From positions 1 through 41,602 of the forward strand of contig LRSR01012541.1 of the NCBI GenBank assembly GCA_001579985.1: 41,602 nucleotides of DNA, written 5' to 3'. How positions within the stretch are numbered: the first letter of the stretch is position 1; the number at the start of each line of letters is the position of its first letter. The position numbers were made by a program, and so were the translations under genes. The notes beneath the pieces are model-generated. The model was not told the DNA's origin and searched no databases. It saw nothing but the letters and a program-made list of their open reading frames with translations. This document shows positions 39,585 through 41,602 of the stretch, piece after piece. Source of the stretch: Hypsibius dujardini. Taxonomy: Eukaryota; Tardigrada; Eutardigrada; Parachela; Hypsibiidae.

Positions 39585-41602
39585 GTTCTCCCCTGATTCC
39601 GACGGTAAATTAGCGGCAAATTTATCGTCTCCTTTACATGGTGGCCCATCTGCTTCTTCGTTCCCGCTGTCATCAATATTATCGCGCGGAGTTTCTAGCG
39701 TTTTCACATAGTCCCCGACCCATTCCTGCCACTTCACGACTTCCTTGTCGAAACGCTTTGGTGGCAGCTCAGCCAGTTTAGATGCCAAAATCTTACAGGT
39801 ATTCTTCACCATCTGCCACCGTTGTTTCTGATTCAGAGTTGTATATTTCTCAACATCATCGGTTTCAAACTGCTCTCTGTGCGTGACGACTCCTTTGTAA
39901 AGAGCTTCTGCGTTCTTGAAAAGTCGTATCGGCCAATGCACTCTTGTGCATTGATGAGGTTTTCATTGAGTTCCCGATGGACTACCATGACGTGTCGGCA
40001 TGTCAGGCCGTAAGCACAAGCGAAGTCGCAATCGCATTCGAGAGCACCATCACCAGCCACCGCAAACGACTTTTCGTTTCTCGTGTTGGTAACGGTAAAC
40101 GTGTTCTCCCGAAAGCGCTCCACCGTGTAGTCCGATTTCAACATGATCTGCACTTGTCGATAGAGAAGACGGACTGCAAAATCATTCAAGGCCTTGCCCA
40201 GGTCTTCAAACAGCCCCGCATATTCGGCATGGTTCACTCGAATTTCCTGGGTCTCATGAACGTACTCAAGGTAGTTGTACGCCTACACTGATTCACCCAC
40301 GAATTCGTAGACCGTTCGGATACACTCAGCGATGTGTGGTCTTGTTCTTCGGACCTGCCGATAAAGTTTCTCGTCAGTTACTTTCTAACAAGTCGAAAAC
40401 GTTGTCTTACCAATTTGATGGCGGCCTTCACGGCGCGAAAGAAACTTTCAACATAGTTGTTGGTGTTGTTTCCGACCAGTCGATACTGCCTCCGAAAAGC
40501 TAAGCTCCATTTCTCGCGACATCCATACCAATAGGCAGTCATATACTCCTTCATTTTTTCTGACACGACTTCCATCATGAGCTCCCATTTCTGTCCGAAG
40601 TTATCTTCAGATTCGGCATAAACAGCGTCATAGAACCTCACATAAGCTTCGGCTCTTGCTTTCCCGAACGCCCTCGTCATTTGTTTCCGAAGGTATGCCA
40701 GTACATGCCACAAACACAGCGCCTCCTGAAAAATTTTCTCCAAACTGAAGATCTTGTTGTAGTCTTTATCGACGAAGATGAACTTGATAGAACGCCAATT
40801 CGTATGGCACTCCTTGAATCTATCGAAAAACAACTTGAGGTGCTCAGCAGTTTCCGACGCAAAACATCCGAGCGCTACCGGACGCCCTTTTCCATGTCGG
40901 TTCTGCACGATCATGGCATACAGGCAGTAGTTCTCCAAATTGATCTTGTACGTCCCGTCCAAGAAAGCGATGGACGGGTTAGCAAGAAAATTTTGTTTCA
41001 TGGCTGACATGACTATCACAATCAGTCGGATCAGTGCAGGTGATGATTTTGTGTATTCGAGAGCAATGAATGCCTCTGGGTCAGCTATCCGTATGTCACC
41101 GAGTACCTTGTCTAGCAGCTGCTCTTCCGTTCTGCCTCCTCTCTCTGTCGTGTCGGTTTTCGTTCGGATGTTCTGAATATCGACCGATTGGATAGGCTTT
41201 CCGGTCTCTTTGGTCATCTGCAACTGAATAGCCTTGGTCGGCACGCCAGACTTCTGCAGGGAAATAACTCTCGCCGCTTCCGTTCCACTCAGACGGCGGT
41301 TTTCGGGCAGGTACTTGAAACGTTCGTCTGTCAACTCGTGATTATGGCTGACATTCTTCACAGTGACTTCGAGTTCACCTGCCTTGAGGCGAGCGTTCAA
41401 CCGAATTTCGGCGGGGCAACCCGAACGTCTGGTATGAGTGAAGATCCTCTCACCAGTTCCCTTCACTTTGTAGCCGGCGTGGTGGACGCAGTGATTCACA
41501 ATCTTCTTGTACTACAGAGTCCCAAATAGTTTGTGGTCTTTTCTGAGTCGTTGTGAGTCGTCCACTGCAAAAGTCTCGAATGACTCCTTCTGATATGGCA
41601 GA
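39585..41602 (-). pseudogene. MULE-type transposase (FAR1-like, DDE, SWIM), interrupted
   Basis: Runs off the window at 41602. From the N-terminal side: a FAR1/FLYWCH-like zinc region (CVHHAGY, then GCPAEIRL, then VSHNHEL); a long middle; the MULE catalytic core with FLDGTYKIN (first Asp), FIFVDKDYNKI (second Asp), the CLWHVLAYLRK Cys-x-x-His motif and NNTNNYVESFFRAVK (Glu). An intron with a GTAAGAC donor (after about 40411) and a CGGCAG acceptor (about 40355) fits. Then comes a SWIM zinc finger, ECDCDFACAYGLTCRH (about 40050). In-frame TAGs at 41512-41514 and 40283-40285 and a frame change near 39920 show decay; the tail to 39585 reads FDKEVVKWQEWVGDYVKTLE. Such enzymes cut and paste Mutator-like elements. 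The element's own terminal repeats were not found within the window. Confidence 0.8.

Noticed and set aside
40283-40300. 18-nt GT..AG 'mini-intron' that would remove the in-frame TAG of the transposase
   Set aside because: GTGGGTGAATCAGTGTAG is in frame and bounded by GT/AG, but 18 nt is too short for spliceosomal removal; with another TAG at 41512 and a later frameshift, decay is simpler.
1-41602. tRNA, rRNA or other structured RNA genes
   Set aside because: I looked for tRNA B-box-like words and rRNA-like conserved stretches and saw none I could support; a covariance-model scan would be needed to be sure.

Overview
This is a piece of an animal (invertebrate metazoan) nuclear genome. The genes have several exons with GT..AG introns, and the recognisable host genes are animal or broadly eukaryotic families: SDE2, PDCD4, CHMP4/SNF7 and an alpha-2-macroglobulin-type relic. 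The DNA between them is packed with decayed transposons, long inverted repeats and (TGAT)n, (CTGT)n, (CTGC)n and (CTGTGT)n simple repeats. I cannot fix the phylum. A lophotrochozoan or other small invertebrate fits, but that is inference.

Layout. 1-980: simple and tandem repeats. 984-3224 (-): complete SDE2 in six exons. 3225-3900: a short divergent promoter region shared with PDCD4, carrying a 152-bp-offset duplication. 3901-7124 (+): complete PDCD4 in three exons (two MA3 domains). 7630-16770: a large, eroded inverted repeat of two tail-to-tail copies of an unrecognised multi-exon repeat family with an Ulp1/C48-like protease exon; a palindromic piece of Ty3/gypsy-type reverse transcriptase lies between them. 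17030-22623 (-): a third family copy split by an LTR retroelement (18158-22418, minus strand, 4-bp target duplication) that keeps env-like reading frames but no visible gag or pol. 23873-25085 (+) and 36355-38285 (-): two more family copies. 25412-26467: a 1056-bp TA-flanked inverted-repeat element. 27338-28243 (+): frameshifted remnant of an alpha-2-macroglobulin/TEP C-terminal region. 32265-34798 (+): a CHMP4 gene whose last exon is a repetitive basic tail ending in a stolen copy of the PDCD4 3' end. That PDCD4-derived segment (34710-35508) was later hit by an LTR element (now a solo LTR, 34900-35247) and is bordered by a hAT-like nonautonomous element (35509-36247). 38480-41602 (-): a decayed MULE-type transposase with FAR1-like, DDE and SWIM parts, followed by a C48-like cysteine protease, separated by a nearly perfect 147-bp inverted repeat.

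How it fits together. SDE2 and PDCD4 look like ordinary functional genes in a head-to-head pair. CHMP4 is readable but altered in its core and tail. Everything else is mobile-element debris in which insertion events can be read in order, because paralogous empty sites exist inside the same window. The two observations I consider most novel are the repeat family with conserved exons of 89 and 184 nt plus a protease exon, and the CHMP4-PDCD4 chimeric last exon. No exon structure here has been checked against RNA; splice sites are chosen from GT/AG signals, phase and protein similarity recalled from memory.
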